Assembly (NCBI GenBank): GCA_040757455.1
Contig: JBFLXE010000010.1
Span: forward strand, 1-31,248
DNA length: 31,248 nucleotides
Source: Kmv42 sp040757455
GTDB taxonomy: Bacteria; Nitrospirota; Thermodesulfovibrionia; Thermodesulfovibrionales; SM23-35
Reading direction: 5' to 3'
The position numbers and the translations under genes are program-made. A model generated the notes under the pieces. The model did no database searches. It saw nothing but the letters and a program-made list of their open reading frames with translations, and had not been told where the DNA came from. Of this stretch, positions 23,514 through 31,248 are shown piece after piece. Positions within the stretch are counted from its first letter, which is position 1. Each line of letters starts with the position of its first letter.

Positions 23514-25694
23514 TCAGTACCACATCAAAGCCTCAAAATCAGGTGTTGGAACAGTAATCGCGATATGCCCCCGCCATGGGCACCTTTCAAGTTCTTCTGA
23601 ATCCTTCCTGATGGATATCGACAAATATACCTCATCCTTTTCTTTGACTTCTAAATCCATAAATGGTATCCCTATTTCAAGAATGTCTTTTATCGCGACC
23701 TCCGAAAGCTCTTTAATTTTTTCCTCTCCATCCCGTTCCTCCTTGAAGAGTTCTGCCTTCAGTGAAGGTTTCGCAGAAATTTTGATCTTGCACTTCAGCG
23801 CTGATGCCTTTGTTATTTCAATCAGGAAATATATGCCTTCTTCCCACTTGTCAAACGGAATGGCCGGATCAAGTCTCAAGAACAGTATGTCTTTGTTGAA
23901 GCCATAATACAGACTTGCGAGAATGCTTTCTGATCTATGCATGCTGCCGCCGTATTTCTTGATGTCCATGAAAGCACCCTGATACCATTCGTAATAGCTC
24001 GTGACAATACCGTCAATACGCGGATCTATGAATCCCCTGACGGCAACGGATGGAAGAACACTCCTATCCTCCCGGAGCACTGGAACATAGAGATGGTGTG
24101 GAATATCCTTCCCCATCGCCTTATAGGCGGTCATCAAGTTCGATCTGAAAAGCTCATCAAAGTCCTTCTGTGTCTCTGTGACGTGCTCATCTCCGTACCA
24201 CCAGTTCCAGTCGCTTCCTTCTGAGATATATACAGCCTTCCATGCATCAGACAAGTCCCTTTCCGGATACTTTTTCTGGAATGATTCAAGTTCCTGCCGC
24301 GTCTCGGATAGATAGTCCCATGCGAGATTGTCCTCCTCATGGCCAATCCATATGCTGAAATTTGCATTGATCCATGAGCCTGGATGTATCTTTTTAAGGC
24401 CTTCACCGGTATCATACTTCTCGAGAAATTCCGAGACAGTGACCGTCTTTAGCCTCTTTTCTCTACTAAGACCTCCATATAGATGCCTCAGAAAATCATA
24501 GCCATCGTTTGCATAATATTCCCATGCATTTTCCCCGTCAAGGATTATCGAGACCAGGTGAGGTCTGTCCTTTGAAACAGCGCCATGTATTCTCAGGAGC
24601 CTGTTGACAAGATCCTCCGCAGCCTTTTTGGAATCCCACGATTGATAAACGAACCCTATGAGATCAGACAGGATGTGATCCCGGAAAATAATTGAAATGT
24701 TTTCAAAACTATAAGGCCGATAAAGAATGTTAGGCTCGAGAATATTTCTCGATGAGTCTCTAATTTGTTTTCCTATCGAGAGAGAAAGGATGTCCTCGTC
24801 AGTTCCCATCCATTTTACGCCTTCCTGTGAAGCTATCATAATGGCTTCCTCACTTACTGCACCCTCCGATGGCCACATGCCACGAGGACGAAAATGGAAA
24901 ATTTTTTCGCAATACTGCAGACTATTCCTGATCTGAATCTGCGCATCCACAGGATACGAAAATCTCTTCCGTGGGATATGGACACCAGGCATGGAAATTT
25001 TCGCTATGTCTGTATCACATAGCAGTGGCAGAATAGGGTGATAATAGGGGGAAACACAAATCTCAATCTGACCCCGTCTCGCAGTTTCGGCATATGCCGG
25101 AATTATCTGCTTCAGAATTTCAACCTGTTTGGAAACCAGCACTTTTTTTTCATCTTCCGTAAAGTCTCTCCCTTTATCAACGAGCGCCGATAGAAAAGAA
25201 TCTCTCTTACGATGCAGTGGATCTATCCAGCAAAGATTAAACAGCACTTGCAGGTCGAGGAAGTCACTGCTGCTAAAATATTGGACGATTCGATCCATTT
25301 CACTCTTTACAAGGTGAGCCCCTCTCTTCACAAGGAGTTCATTATATCGACGGAAAGGTTTGATCATATTGTCCCAGTTGGCGAGAAAAAAGTTCTCTAT
25401 GAGAAATTTCCTTTCCTCAAGATTAAGTTCGGATGCCTTTTTCACGGTTAATTCCAAAAACCTGTCTACTGCGCCATTGTCTGCATAATCGATGATTTGC
25501 TCAAGTAGCGATGGGGTAAGATTAAAGGTCTGCTTTATTTCCGGAAAGTCGGAAAGGACTTCCACCATGTCAAGATAGTCCTTTATCCCGTGGAGCCTAA
25601 CCCATGGTAGCCGGTATATACCTGTGAACGGATCCTTATAATATGGCTGGTGCATATGCCACAGGATTGATACATAAAGAGGACTATCTGTCAT
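23514..25694 (-). CDS. GH57 glycoside hydrolase (amylopullulanase/alpha-amylase type)
   Basis: GH57 enzymes cut or rearrange alpha-glucans such as glycogen. Conserved regions appear in order: WHMHQPYY (12-19), GQIEICVSPYYHP (208-220), GMWPSEGAVSEE (272-283) carrying the likely nucleophile Glu277, and ILDGENAWEYY (384-394) with the acid Asp386. These match the amylopullulanase-like branch rather than branching enzymes. A beta-rich C-terminal part of about 200 residues follows. There is no signal peptide, so it acts in the cytoplasm. I chose the ATG at 25694 (726 aa), which overlaps the ftsB end by 11 nt; a start at 25757 adds an unrelated tail. Confidence 0.88.
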   Translation of the reverse strand: MTDSPLYVSILWHMHQPYYKDPFTGIYRLPWVRLHGIKDYLDMVEVLSDFPEIKQTFNLTPSLLEQIIDYADNGAVDRFLELTVKKASELNLEERKFLIENFFLANWDNMIKPFRRYNELLVKRGAHLVKSEMDRIVQYFSSSDFLDLQVLFNLCWIDPLHRKRDSFLSALVDKGRDFTEDEKKVLVSKQVEILKQIIPAYAETARRGQIEICVSPYYHPILPLLCDTDIAKISMPGVHIPRKRFSYPVDAQIQIRNSLQYCEKIFHFRPRGMWPSEGAVSEEAIMIASQEGVKWMGTDEDILSLSIGKQIRDSSRNILEPNILYRPYSFENISIIFRDHILSDLIGFVYQSWDSKKAAEDLVNRLLRIHGAVSKDRPHLVSIILDGENAWEYYANDGYDFLRHLYGGLSREKRLKTVTVSEFLEKYDTGEGLKKIHPGSWINANFSIWIGHEEDNLAWDYLSETRQELESFQKKYPERDLSDAWKAVYISEGSDWNWWYGDEHVTETQKDFDELFRSNLMTAYKAMGKDIPHHLYVPVLREDRSVLPSVAVRGFIDPRIDGIVTSYYEWYQGAFMDIKKYGGSMHRSESILASLYYGFNKDILFLRLDPAIPFDKWEEGIYFLIEITKASALKCKIKISAKPSLKAELFKEERDGEEKIKELSEVAIKDILEIGIPFMDLEVKEKDEVYLSISIRKDSEELERCPWRGHIAITVPTPDFEALMWY

Positions 25695-26010
25695 AAAGAA
25701 AAATATACTCGTCCGGCTTGGCGAGTCCGAAGTCCTCTCTGGCGTGCTTTTCCACAAAGAAGGGATCTTCTTTCAGTAGTCTTATGTGTGTCGCTAATTG
25801 TTCGTTCTCCTTCTCGATCTCTTTTATCTCTCTTTCCATGCTTATCTTAGTATTGTGCAGTTCTTTATACCTCAGCAATCCCATTTCTCCAAAAATCAGG
25901 CTCACCAGAATATAAACAAAGGTGAGGAGGACAATTGTAAAGAAAACAAGTCTCCTTTTTCTCATTTCTGAGAGTACCTGTTTTCTTAAAAGGTACGATG
26001 GACTGCCCAT
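25684..26010 (-). CDS. ftsB: Septum formation initiator, FtsB/DivIC-like
   Basis: FtsB is a small divisome scaffold that bridges FtsL and FtsQ. The 108-aa protein has a short cytoplasmic basic start, one membrane segment (about 20-41: RLVFFTIVLLTFVYILVSLIF), a coiled coil (about 50-80, KISMEREIKEIEKENEQLATHIRLL) and the family tail DPFFVEKHAREDFGLAKPDE. Its ATG overlaps the enolase stop as TAATG, the same eno-ftsB neighbourhood found in many proteobacteria. GH57 starts inside its last codons. It is probably coupled to both neighbours. Confidence 0.9.
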   Translation of the reverse strand: MGSPSYLLRKQVLSEMRKRRLVFFTIVLLTFVYILVSLIFGEMGLLRYKELHNTKISMEREIKEIEKENEQLATHIRLLKEDPFFVEKHAREDFGLAKPDEYIFLYDR

Positions 26011-27284
26011 TAGGTTAAATTATAAAACGCTTCAGTCCCTTTGTACATAGCAGATTCTGACAGTTCTTCCTCTATTCTCAGAAGCCGGTTATATTTTGAG
26101 ATGCGCTCACTTCTCGCCAGAGAGCCAGTCTTTATGAACCCCGTGTTACAAGCTACTGCGAGGTCTGCAATTGTAGTATCTTCTGTTTCTCCGGATCTGT
26201 GAGATATTACCGCCGTATAGCCAGCCTTCTTCGCAAGGTCTATTGCATCGAGAGTTTCTGTGAGCGTGCCTATCTGATTAAGCTTTATGAGAACTGAATT
26301 GGCTATACCTTCCTTGATCCCCTTCTTTATTATTTTTGTATTCGTCACAAAGATGTCATCGCCCACGAGCTGCACCTTTTTCCCAAGCCTATCAGTCAAA
26401 TTTCTCCATCCATCCCAGTCACTTTCCGAAAGCCCATCCTCTATCGACAGAATCGGATATTTGAGAGTCATCTCCTCGTAGTAGGAGATCATATTATCAG
26501 ATGAGACGCTTTTACCCGCAAATTTATATAAACCGTTTTCGTAGAATTCCGACGCTGCGACATCCAGAGCAAGATAAATGTCATTACCAGGTATGTAGCC
26601 TGAGAGCTCGATGGCCTCCATCAAGAGGACGATGGCTTCCTCGTGACTCGATAGGTCAGGAGCGAATCCTCCTTCATCTCCTACGGCAGTATTAAGCCCC
26701 TTTTTCTTGAGGAGTCCCTTAAGAATATGAAAGACTTCAGAGCCAGCTCTTAAGGCGTCAGAAAAGTTACCGGTACCTGCAGGTACTATCATGAACTCCT
26801 GGATGTCAAGATTATTGTCTGCATGCACTCCCCCGTTAAGAACATTCATCATGGGAACAGGAAGTTCCTTTGCATTGCATCCACCTATATATTTATAAAG
26901 AGGCATGCCAAGCTCGGCAGATGTCGCCTTGCAGACGGCGAGAGAGACGCCGAGTATGGCATTAGCGCCAAGCCTGCTTTTATTATCTGTACCATCGAGG
27001 GTGACCAAAAGATTGTCTATGTGCGGTTGGTCTTCAGAATATAGACCTAAAATTTTGGGGACGATCTCCTTATTAATATTCCTTACAGCATTTCTTACCC
27101 CTTTACCGTGAAAACGGCTCCCCCCATCCCTGAGTTCAAGGGCCTCTTTTGTACCTGTTGAGGCACCGGAAGGGACGGATGCCATTCCGCTCGCTCCGCT
27201 GTCCAGGACAACCTCAACCTCAACCGTCGGGTTTCCTCGCGAATCGAGAATCTCCCTCGCAATAACATCTATTATTTCTCCCAT
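26010..27284 (-). CDS. eno: Enolase (phosphopyruvate hydratase)
   Basis: It converts 2-phosphoglycerate to phosphoenolpyruvate in glycolysis and gluconeogenesis. Family landmarks are IDVIAREILDSRGNPTVEVE, the mobile loop VPSGASTGTKEALELRD (38-53), metal ligands in LALDVAASEF, SIEDGLSE and LVGDDIFVTN, the catalytic lysine region LIKLNQIGTLTET, and SHRSGETEDTTIADLAV near the C-terminus. The length of 424 aa is normal. GGAGG lies 4 nt before the ATG. It follows lpd after a 105-nt gap in which I see no convincing terminator or promoter. Confidence 0.97.
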   Translation of the reverse strand: MGEIIDVIAREILDSRGNPTVEVEVVLDSGASGMASVPSGASTGTKEALELRDGGSRFHGKGVRNAVRNINKEIVPKILGLYSEDQPHIDNLLVTLDGTDNKSRLGANAILGVSLAVCKATSAELGMPLYKYIGGCNAKELPVPMMNVLNGGVHADNNLDIQEFMIVPAGTGNFSDALRAGSEVFHILKGLLKKKGLNTAVGDEGGFAPDLSSHEEAIVLLMEAIELSGYIPGNDIYLALDVAASEFYENGLYKFAGKSVSSDNMISYYEEMTLKYPILSIEDGLSESDWDGWRNLTDRLGKKVQLVGDDIFVTNTKIIKKGIKEGIANSVLIKLNQIGTLTETLDAIDLAKKAGYTAVISHRSGETEDTTIADLAVACNTGFIKTGSLARSERISKYNRLLRIEEELSESAMYKGTEAFYNLT

Positions 27285-27389
27285 AAGGCCTCCAGACCGC
27301 TATATTTTTTCAAAGGTTCTGCTGCTCTTTCAACGGCTCTCAAGTTGCAGTGATCTTTTCTTGCCTCTGAACCCAACTTTTTTCTTCCT

Positions 27390-28781
27390 TCACAAGACTC
27401 TTCGTGGAATATGTACTGCTTCTTTACGGACATCTTCTGCCGCTTCCTTTAGAGCTTCAGAAAGGGTGGGGTGAGTATGAATCGTCTCGGACAGATCACG
27501 TGCCGTCAAACCCTTTCTGACGGCAAGGGCCGCCTCATGAATCAGGTCCGAAGCGTGCGGACCTATTATATGGACGCCCAATAATCTGTCACTTCGCGCA
27601 TCGGAGATCATTTTGACGAAGCCTTCAATCTCTCCAATGCAGTGGGATTTTGCAAGCGTCCGGAATTCGAAATAGCCGGTGCTGATTTTAATGCCTCGTT
27701 CCTCTGCCTCGTATTCCTTAAGACCCACGGAAGCTATTTCAGGTGATGTAAAAATCGCATAGGGAACAGCACTGTAATCTATTTTTTCATCCGCACCCAT
27801 TATATTCCGCGCAGCTATTATACCCTCTCTTGATGCAACATGTGCCAGGAGCAGGCCGCCGATAACATCGCCAATCGCATATATGCCCGTTACGTTCGTT
27901 TCCAATTTTTCATTGACGACAATCTCTTTTCTGTGCCCTCTCTCAATACCTATCTCATCAGCTCCAAAACCGTTGCTATTCAACGATCGCCCGACAGCCA
28001 CGAGTATTTTTTGAGCAACAATTTCCTCACCGCCCGGTAGAGTGACATGAGCTCCGTCCTGTCTTAAATCTATTTTTTTTGCCTTCGCGCCAGTGTATAA
28101 CTTCATCTTTTTCTTCTTGATTTCCTTTTCGAGAACTTTCGATATATCTCTGTCTTCGGTAGGCACAGCCCGCGGCAGAGCCTCCAGGATCGTCACTTCA
28201 GACCCCAGTTCGTTATATATTTGCGCGAACTCACATCCGACGGCGCCTGCTCCCACGACAAGAAGGCTCTTCGGAATGTCTTCGAGTTTAACCGCGTCAT
28301 CACTCGATATGATCCTTTTTCCATCAAACGGCAGATCCGCTAACCCGGCCGGCCGGGAGCCTGTTGCGATAATTATTCTTTCGGTTGCTATTTTTTCTGT
28401 TTTGCCGTTCCTGGATGTAACGGCAATTTTATCCGGAGAGCTTAAATTTCCTCTACCCTCTTTGAGCGTTATCCCCCAACTCTTGAAGAGATTTCTGATT
28501 CCCTTTACCTGAGTGCCGATAATTTTATTTTTTCTTTCGACAATTTTTGAACGGTTTGGGACTATTTCCCCTTTGACATCAATTCCAAAGGCTTTTGAAT
28601 GGCGGATTCTGGAAAGAATCTCACAGGAACTTAAGATGGCTTTCGTCGGAATACAACCCCAATGGAGACAAGCACCTCCGACCTCATTTTCTTCAATGAC
28701 AGTGACGCGAGCACCAAGCTGGGCTGCCTTAATCGCGGCAACATAGCCGCCAGGCCCGGCTCCCAGAATGGCTAAATTCAT
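27390..28781 (-). CDS. lpdA: Dihydrolipoyl dehydrogenase
   Basis: This flavoenzyme reoxidises dihydrolipoyl groups, here most likely on the GcvH protein encoded just upstream. The FAD loop GAGPGGYVAA (7-16), the redox pair Cys38/Cys43 in GGACLHWGCIPTK, the second dinucleotide loop VVGAGAVGCEFAQ, GDVIGGLLLAHVA and the C-terminal HTHPTLSEALKEA (active-site His and Glu) are all present. The length of 463 aa is typical. The ATG overlaps the gcvH stop (ATGA), indicating tight coupling. No 2-oxoacid dehydrogenase genes lie nearby. Confidence 0.95.
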   Translation of the reverse strand: MNLAILGAGPGGYVAAIKAAQLGARVTVIEENEVGGACLHWGCIPTKAILSSCEILSRIRHSKAFGIDVKGEIVPNRSKIVERKNKIIGTQVKGIRNLFKSWGITLKEGRGNLSSPDKIAVTSRNGKTEKIATERIIIATGSRPAGLADLPFDGKRIISSDDAVKLEDIPKSLLVVGAGAVGCEFAQIYNELGSEVTILEALPRAVPTEDRDISKVLEKEIKKKKMKLYTGAKAKKIDLRQDGAHVTLPGGEEIVAQKILVAVGRSLNSNGFGADEIGIERGHRKEIVVNEKLETNVTGIYAIGDVIGGLLLAHVASREGIIAARNIMGADEKIDYSAVPYAIFTSPEIASVGLKEYEAEERGIKISTGYFEFRTLAKSHCIGEIEGFVKMISDARSDRLLGVHIIGPHASDLIHEAALAVRKGLTARDLSETIHTHPTLSEALKEAAEDVRKEAVHIPRRVL

Positions 28782-29164
28782 TTCGCCTCCTCTTCAACAT
28801 ATTTCATATACTCCGATGCATCCATCAAGTCGTCGAGTTCCGAAGGATCCTCGATCTCCATGACTGCAATCCAGCCCTTACCGTAAGGATCTTCATTGAT
28901 GATCTCGGGTGTCTCGGAAAGGTCTTCATTCACTTCAATAACCCTTCCACTGATCGGAGCGATCAGTGATGATGTTGCCTTTGTCGATTCAATCTCTCCA
29001 AACTCGCTGTTGGCTTCCACATCCACATCAACTTCCGGCAGGTCGATGTACACGATGTCACCGAGTGCTTCCTGCGCGTAATCCGTTATGCCTATCGTCG
29101 CCTTTTTGCCGGAAGCTTTTATCCATGTGTGCTCCTTGTGGTATTTGAGATCATCAGGGTTCAT
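28778..29164 (-). CDS. gcvH: Glycine cleavage system H protein
   Basis: GcvH carries the methylamine arm on lipoate between the P, T and L proteins. The lipoyl lysine is Lys62 in FGEIESTKATSSLIAP, matching Lys64 of E. coli. HTWIK, GITDYAQEALGDIVYIDLPEV and NEDPYGKGWIAVMEI are standard blocks. The length of 128 aa is normal, with an acidic tail. AAGGAGG lies 5 nt before the ATG, and a good promoter is visible upstream. gcvT and gcvP are not in the window, so only the H and L components are clustered here. Confidence 0.95.
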   Translation of the reverse strand: MNPDDLKYHKEHTWIKASGKKATIGITDYAQEALGDIVYIDLPEVDVDVEANSEFGEIESTKATSSLIAPISGRVIEVNEDLSETPEIINEDPYGKGWIAVMEIEDPSELDDLMDASEYMKYVEEEAK

Positions 29165-29198
29165 TCACTCCTCCTTCGATATTTTCTGGATTGAGATT

Positions 29199-29226
29199 TC
29201 TTATCATAGTTTTTTCGCTTTGTCAA
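29199..29226 (-). promoter_or_regulatory. Sigma-70 promoter of gcvH-lpd
   Basis: On the minus strand a perfect TTGACA (29226-29221) is followed after 16 nt by TAAGAA (29204-29199), which is preceded by the extended -10 TG. The start would be near 29192, giving a leader of about 28 nt that contains the AAGGAGG site. Confidence 0.6.
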
Positions 29227-29242
29227 GGAAGGCCCCCCTGGC

Positions 29243-29272
29243 TTGACAGTTATTTAAGATAATTTTTATAAT
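29243..29272 (+). promoter_or_regulatory. Consensus sigma-70 promoter of yceD-rpmF-plsX
   Basis: Perfect TTGACA (29243-29248) and perfect TATAAT (29267-29272) are separated by 18 nt. The start would lie near 29279, about 34 nt before the yceD ATG. Its -35 box and that of the divergent gcvH promoter form an inverted repeat, TGTCAAG (29221-29227) and CTTGACA (29242-29248). Confidence 0.75.
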
Positions 29273-29312
29273 TTTTTTTGAATTAAACACCCCAAAAAGT
29301 TGGATTAAAAAA

Positions 29313-29807
29313 ATGAAAATATTGATATCAGAAATTCCGGAGGAAGGATTAGCTTTAGAGCTTCATGAATCTTTAGAATCTGATTTGATTGTTTCACCGA
29401 TCAATGCCCGGTTGAAGATAGATAAAGTTGGAACAGAGGTTATCGTAAAAGGTAGTCTGACTGCTGAGGTGAAGCTACAGTGCAGCAGATGCCTTAAAGA
29501 TTTCATCATGGTCGTATCAGTTCCTGTTGACGTTGTGTATCGTCCAGTTGAGGAACTGAGGGGAGAGGAAATACGCGAGATCAAGGGAGACGAGCTCGAT
29601 ATGGATTTCTATTCGGGAGATGAGCTTGATATCCTTGATCTTTTGAAGGAGCAAATAATCCTGAATCTGCCCATGAAGCCGCTCTGCAGTGAATTCTGCA
29701 AAGGCATATGCATAAAGTGTGGTGCGGATCTCAATCAGGACAGCTGCAGCTGTGTTGCAGATGAGATAGATCCACGATTCGAAGCATTGAAAAGGTTTCT
29801 AAAATAA
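29313..29807 (+). CDS. yceD: YceD/DUF177 family protein (23S rRNA accumulation protein)
   Basis: In other bacteria and plants this family helps 23S rRNA accumulate and is encoded next to rpmF, as here. Cys57/Cys60 (LQCSRCLKDF) form one pair, and a C-terminal cluster Cys125, Cys129, Cys133, Cys136, Cys145 and Cys147 (PLCSEFCKGICIKCGADLN...CSC) looks like a metal site. The middle is acidic (GDELDMDFYSGDELDILDLL). The length of 164 aa is typical. The ATG at 29313 follows the consensus promoter directly; the ribosome site is weak. Confidence 0.9.
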   Translation: MKILISEIPEEGLALELHESLESDLIVSPINARLKIDKVGTEVIVKGSLTAEVKLQCSRCLKDFIMVVSVPVDVVYRPVEELRGEEIREIKGDELDMDFYSGDELDILDLLKEQIILNLPMKPLCSEFCKGICIKCGADLNQDSCSCVADEIDPRFEALKRFLK

Positions 29808-29936
29808 GTTTCCTCTGCATCCCAACATTAACTAAGGCATTATTCAGAAAGCCAGTCATTCCCCTTATTGACCTAATGGCAGAGAATTTTGTTTAATATA
29901 AAGTTTTAAGCAGTTTGAACCCGAAAGGAGAACAGC

Positions 29937-30125
29937 ATGGCAAATCCAACACATAGACATACGAGATCTCGCAGAGACAAGAGAAGGGCAAACTGGAAAG
30001 GACAACTGCCCAATATGAGTTTATGTCCGGACTGTAGCGAGCTGAAGCTTTCTTTTAAGGCTTGCCCTAAGTGCGGATATTACGGTGGACGCCGAGTTCT
30101 TGATATAATTGAAAAAGAGACATGA
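29937..30125 (+). CDS. rpmF: 50S ribosomal protein L32, zinc-binding form
   Basis: A small structural protein of the large ribosomal subunit. The N-terminus MANPTHRHTRSRRDKRRANW is diagnostic. The zinc ribbon is complete (Cys30, Cys33, Cys43, Cys46), so this is the zinc-containing rather than the cysteine-free paralogue. A strong AAAGGAG precedes the ATG. The 129-nt gap after yceD holds a weak promoter-like TTGACC (29868-29873) with TTTAAT 18 nt later. Its TGA overlaps the plsX ATG (ATGA). Confidence 0.97.
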   Translation: MANPTHRHTRSRRDKRRANWKGQLPNMSLCPDCSELKLSFKACPKCGYYGGRRVLDIIEKET

Positions 30126-31123
30126 GAATAGCCCTTGATGCGATGGGAGGCGACTACGCCCCTGCTATAAATATCGAGGGCGCTGTTGAAACTGTTGGTG
30201 ATTTTGACGATATTCAAATTATCCTTGTCGGCGATGAGACGTCCTTAAAAAAAGAACTGGAATTTAAAAGATACCCTCCCGATCGTATCACGATTAAGCA
30301 TGCATCTCAATTCGTAAAAATGGATGAGTCTACTTCCAGCGCGCTGAGGAGAAAAAAAGATTCATCCATAAAGAGAGGCATCGAACTTGTCAAGATTGGC
30401 GAAGCTGACGCGTTCGTTAGCGCGGGGCATTCGGGAGTGGTGATGGCAACGGCTCTGCTTGTTCTCGGTGTTTCGAAGGTCGTGGACAGACCGGCGATAG
30501 CAGCTATTATGCCCACCCTGAGATCTCCTTGCGTTCTTATCGATGCGGGTGCAAATCTTCACTGCAGGCCTGAAAATCTTCTCCAATTCGCTCTGATGGG
30601 CAGCATTTACTGCCAGGCAATCCTGCGGAAGTCCGAACCGAGGGTAGCTCTTATCAGCACGGGGGAGGAGGATACGAAGGGAAACGATCTGATAAAGGAA
30701 ACTTTTAAATTACTTAAAGAGGCCGACATAAACTTCATTGGCAACATTGATGGAAAGGACATTTTCACCGGTGAGGCTGATGTGATCGTTTGCGACGGGT
30801 TCACCGGTAACGTGGTGTTGAAGACGAGTGAGGGTCTTGCTGATGCCATTGTCAAGATGTTGAAAAGAGAGGTTGCAAATCTCACAACGGGCAGAATAGG
30901 TTATCTTCTTATTAAACCGGCTCTGCGAAATTTTAAGAAGAAGACTGATTACGCTGAATATGGTGGCGCGCCTCTCCTCGGAATAAACGGAACATGTATA
31001 ATAAGTCACGGACGTTCGACGGCAAAAGCGATAAAAAACGCAATCAAGGTGGCAGCCGATTTTGCAGAAGAAAAAGTTTATGAGATTATAGCATCTGCCA
31101 TAGAAACAGGGGTCAGGTCTTGA
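30122..31123 (+). CDS. plsX: Phosphate acyltransferase PlsX
   Basis: PlsX makes acyl-phosphate from acyl-ACP for phospholipid synthesis, working peripherally at the membrane. The start MRIALDAMGGDYAP, the middle AFVSAGHSGVVMATALL, LIDAGANLHCRPENLLQFALMG and the end block FTGNVVLKTSEGLA...YGGAPLLGINGTCIISHGRS are all diagnostic. The length of 333 aa is complete. In most bacteria fabH and other fatty-acid genes follow; here the next frame at the window edge is something else, so the usual run seems interrupted or displaced. Confidence 0.97.
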   Translation: MRIALDAMGGDYAPAINIEGAVETVGDFDDIQIILVGDETSLKKELEFKRYPPDRITIKHASQFVKMDESTSSALRRKKDSSIKRGIELVKIGEADAFVSAGHSGVVMATALLVLGVSKVVDRPAIAAIMPTLRSPCVLIDAGANLHCRPENLLQFALMGSIYCQAILRKSEPRVALISTGEEDTKGNDLIKETFKLLKEADINFIGNIDGKDIFTGEADVIVCDGFTGNVVLKTSEGLADAIVKMLKREVANLTTGRIGYLLIKPALRNFKKKTDYAEYGGAPLLGINGTCIISHGRSTAKAIKNAIKVAADFAEEKVYEIIASAIETGVRS

Positions 31124-31208
31124 CAGGCTGTTGCCCAAATAATCGTAGAACAAAAAATTGAATAAGTTTATAATGCTGCATTCATCACAATATGAGGAGA
31201 AGAGAGAC

Positions 31209-31248
31209 ATGATGGGAATGCAGCAATCACCTCAAAGCAGTTTGTTTT
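31209..31248 (+). CDS. Start of a truncated reading frame, possibly an IS5/IS1182-like transposase
   Basis: Only 13 codons are inside the window (MMGMQQSPQSSLF). A good GAGGAGA site (31194-31200) stands 8 nt before the ATG, and a TATAAT (31169-31174) lies further upstream. The MMG...Q...LF opening resembles the first residues of several IS5/IS1182-type transposases as I remember them. It does not resemble FabH, the gene usually found after plsX. The evidence is short and the call tentative. Confidence 0.4.
   Translation, partial: MMGMQQSPQSSLF

Noticed and set aside
1..31248. CRISPR array, tRNA, rRNA or prophage
   Set aside because: No regularly spaced identical repeats, cloverleaf with GTTCGA-type arm, rRNA stretch or phage structural gene was seen on either strand by eye.

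Overview
The window is about 31 kb of compact bacterial chromosome with moderate GC. Most genes are housekeeping genes, with short gaps and many start/stop overlaps. The cell appears Gram-negative: there is an exported Mip/FkpA-type FKBP, a lipoprotein-like solute-binding protein, FtsB and TrkAH. The gene mix (archaeal-type ThyA, adjacent gcvH and lpd, a GH57 glycosidase, yceD-rpmF-plsX, dispersed TTCGACAGGCTCAGGG-type repeats) suggests a deltaproteobacterial or Nitrospirota-like anaerobe. That placement is inference; no rRNA gene is present to settle it.

Layout. Positions 1-473 are AT-rich and non-coding, with one weak sigma-54-like site, followed by a small unknown gene (474-821). Positions 839-5947 are a minus-strand block read in the order FKBP isomerase, family-5 solute-binding protein, ABC ATPase, ABC-2 permease and archaeal-type thymidylate synthase. 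Positions 6107-13837 are a plus-strand block: guaB, guaA, a lone HicB-like protein, ispA, dxs, tlyA and an unknown helical-repeat protein. Positions 13916-16825 hold a polyamine cluster: an ornithine-decarboxylase-like gene, a classical spermidine synthase and a second aminopropyltransferase of the ACL5/thermospermine type. After a repeat island come fmdB and a TIM-barrel isomerase-like gene, a second repeat-rich gap (18123-18626) and a tiny four-cysteine ORF.

The right third holds a MidA/NDUFAF7-like methyltransferase (minus), trkA-trkH potassium uptake (plus), dtd (minus), and a minus-strand run gcvH-lpd-eno-ftsB-GH57. Back-to-back promoters in the gcvH/yceD gap then drive gcvH leftwards and yceD-rpmF-plsX rightwards. 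The last 40 bases open a new reading frame that may be the start of a transposase.

Functionally, guaB-guaA make GMP, ispA-dxs supply isoprenoid precursors, and the decarboxylase with the two aminopropyltransferases could build putrescine, spermidine and a longer tetraamine. No phage, CRISPR array, tRNA or rRNA was found. The least ordinary signals are the paired aminopropyltransferases, a 19-bp duplication of the thyA ribosome site and start, a palindromic repeat inserted in frame in ispA, a chain of mini-ORFs linking guaB to guaA, two MITE-like elements and an apparently leaderless trkA.
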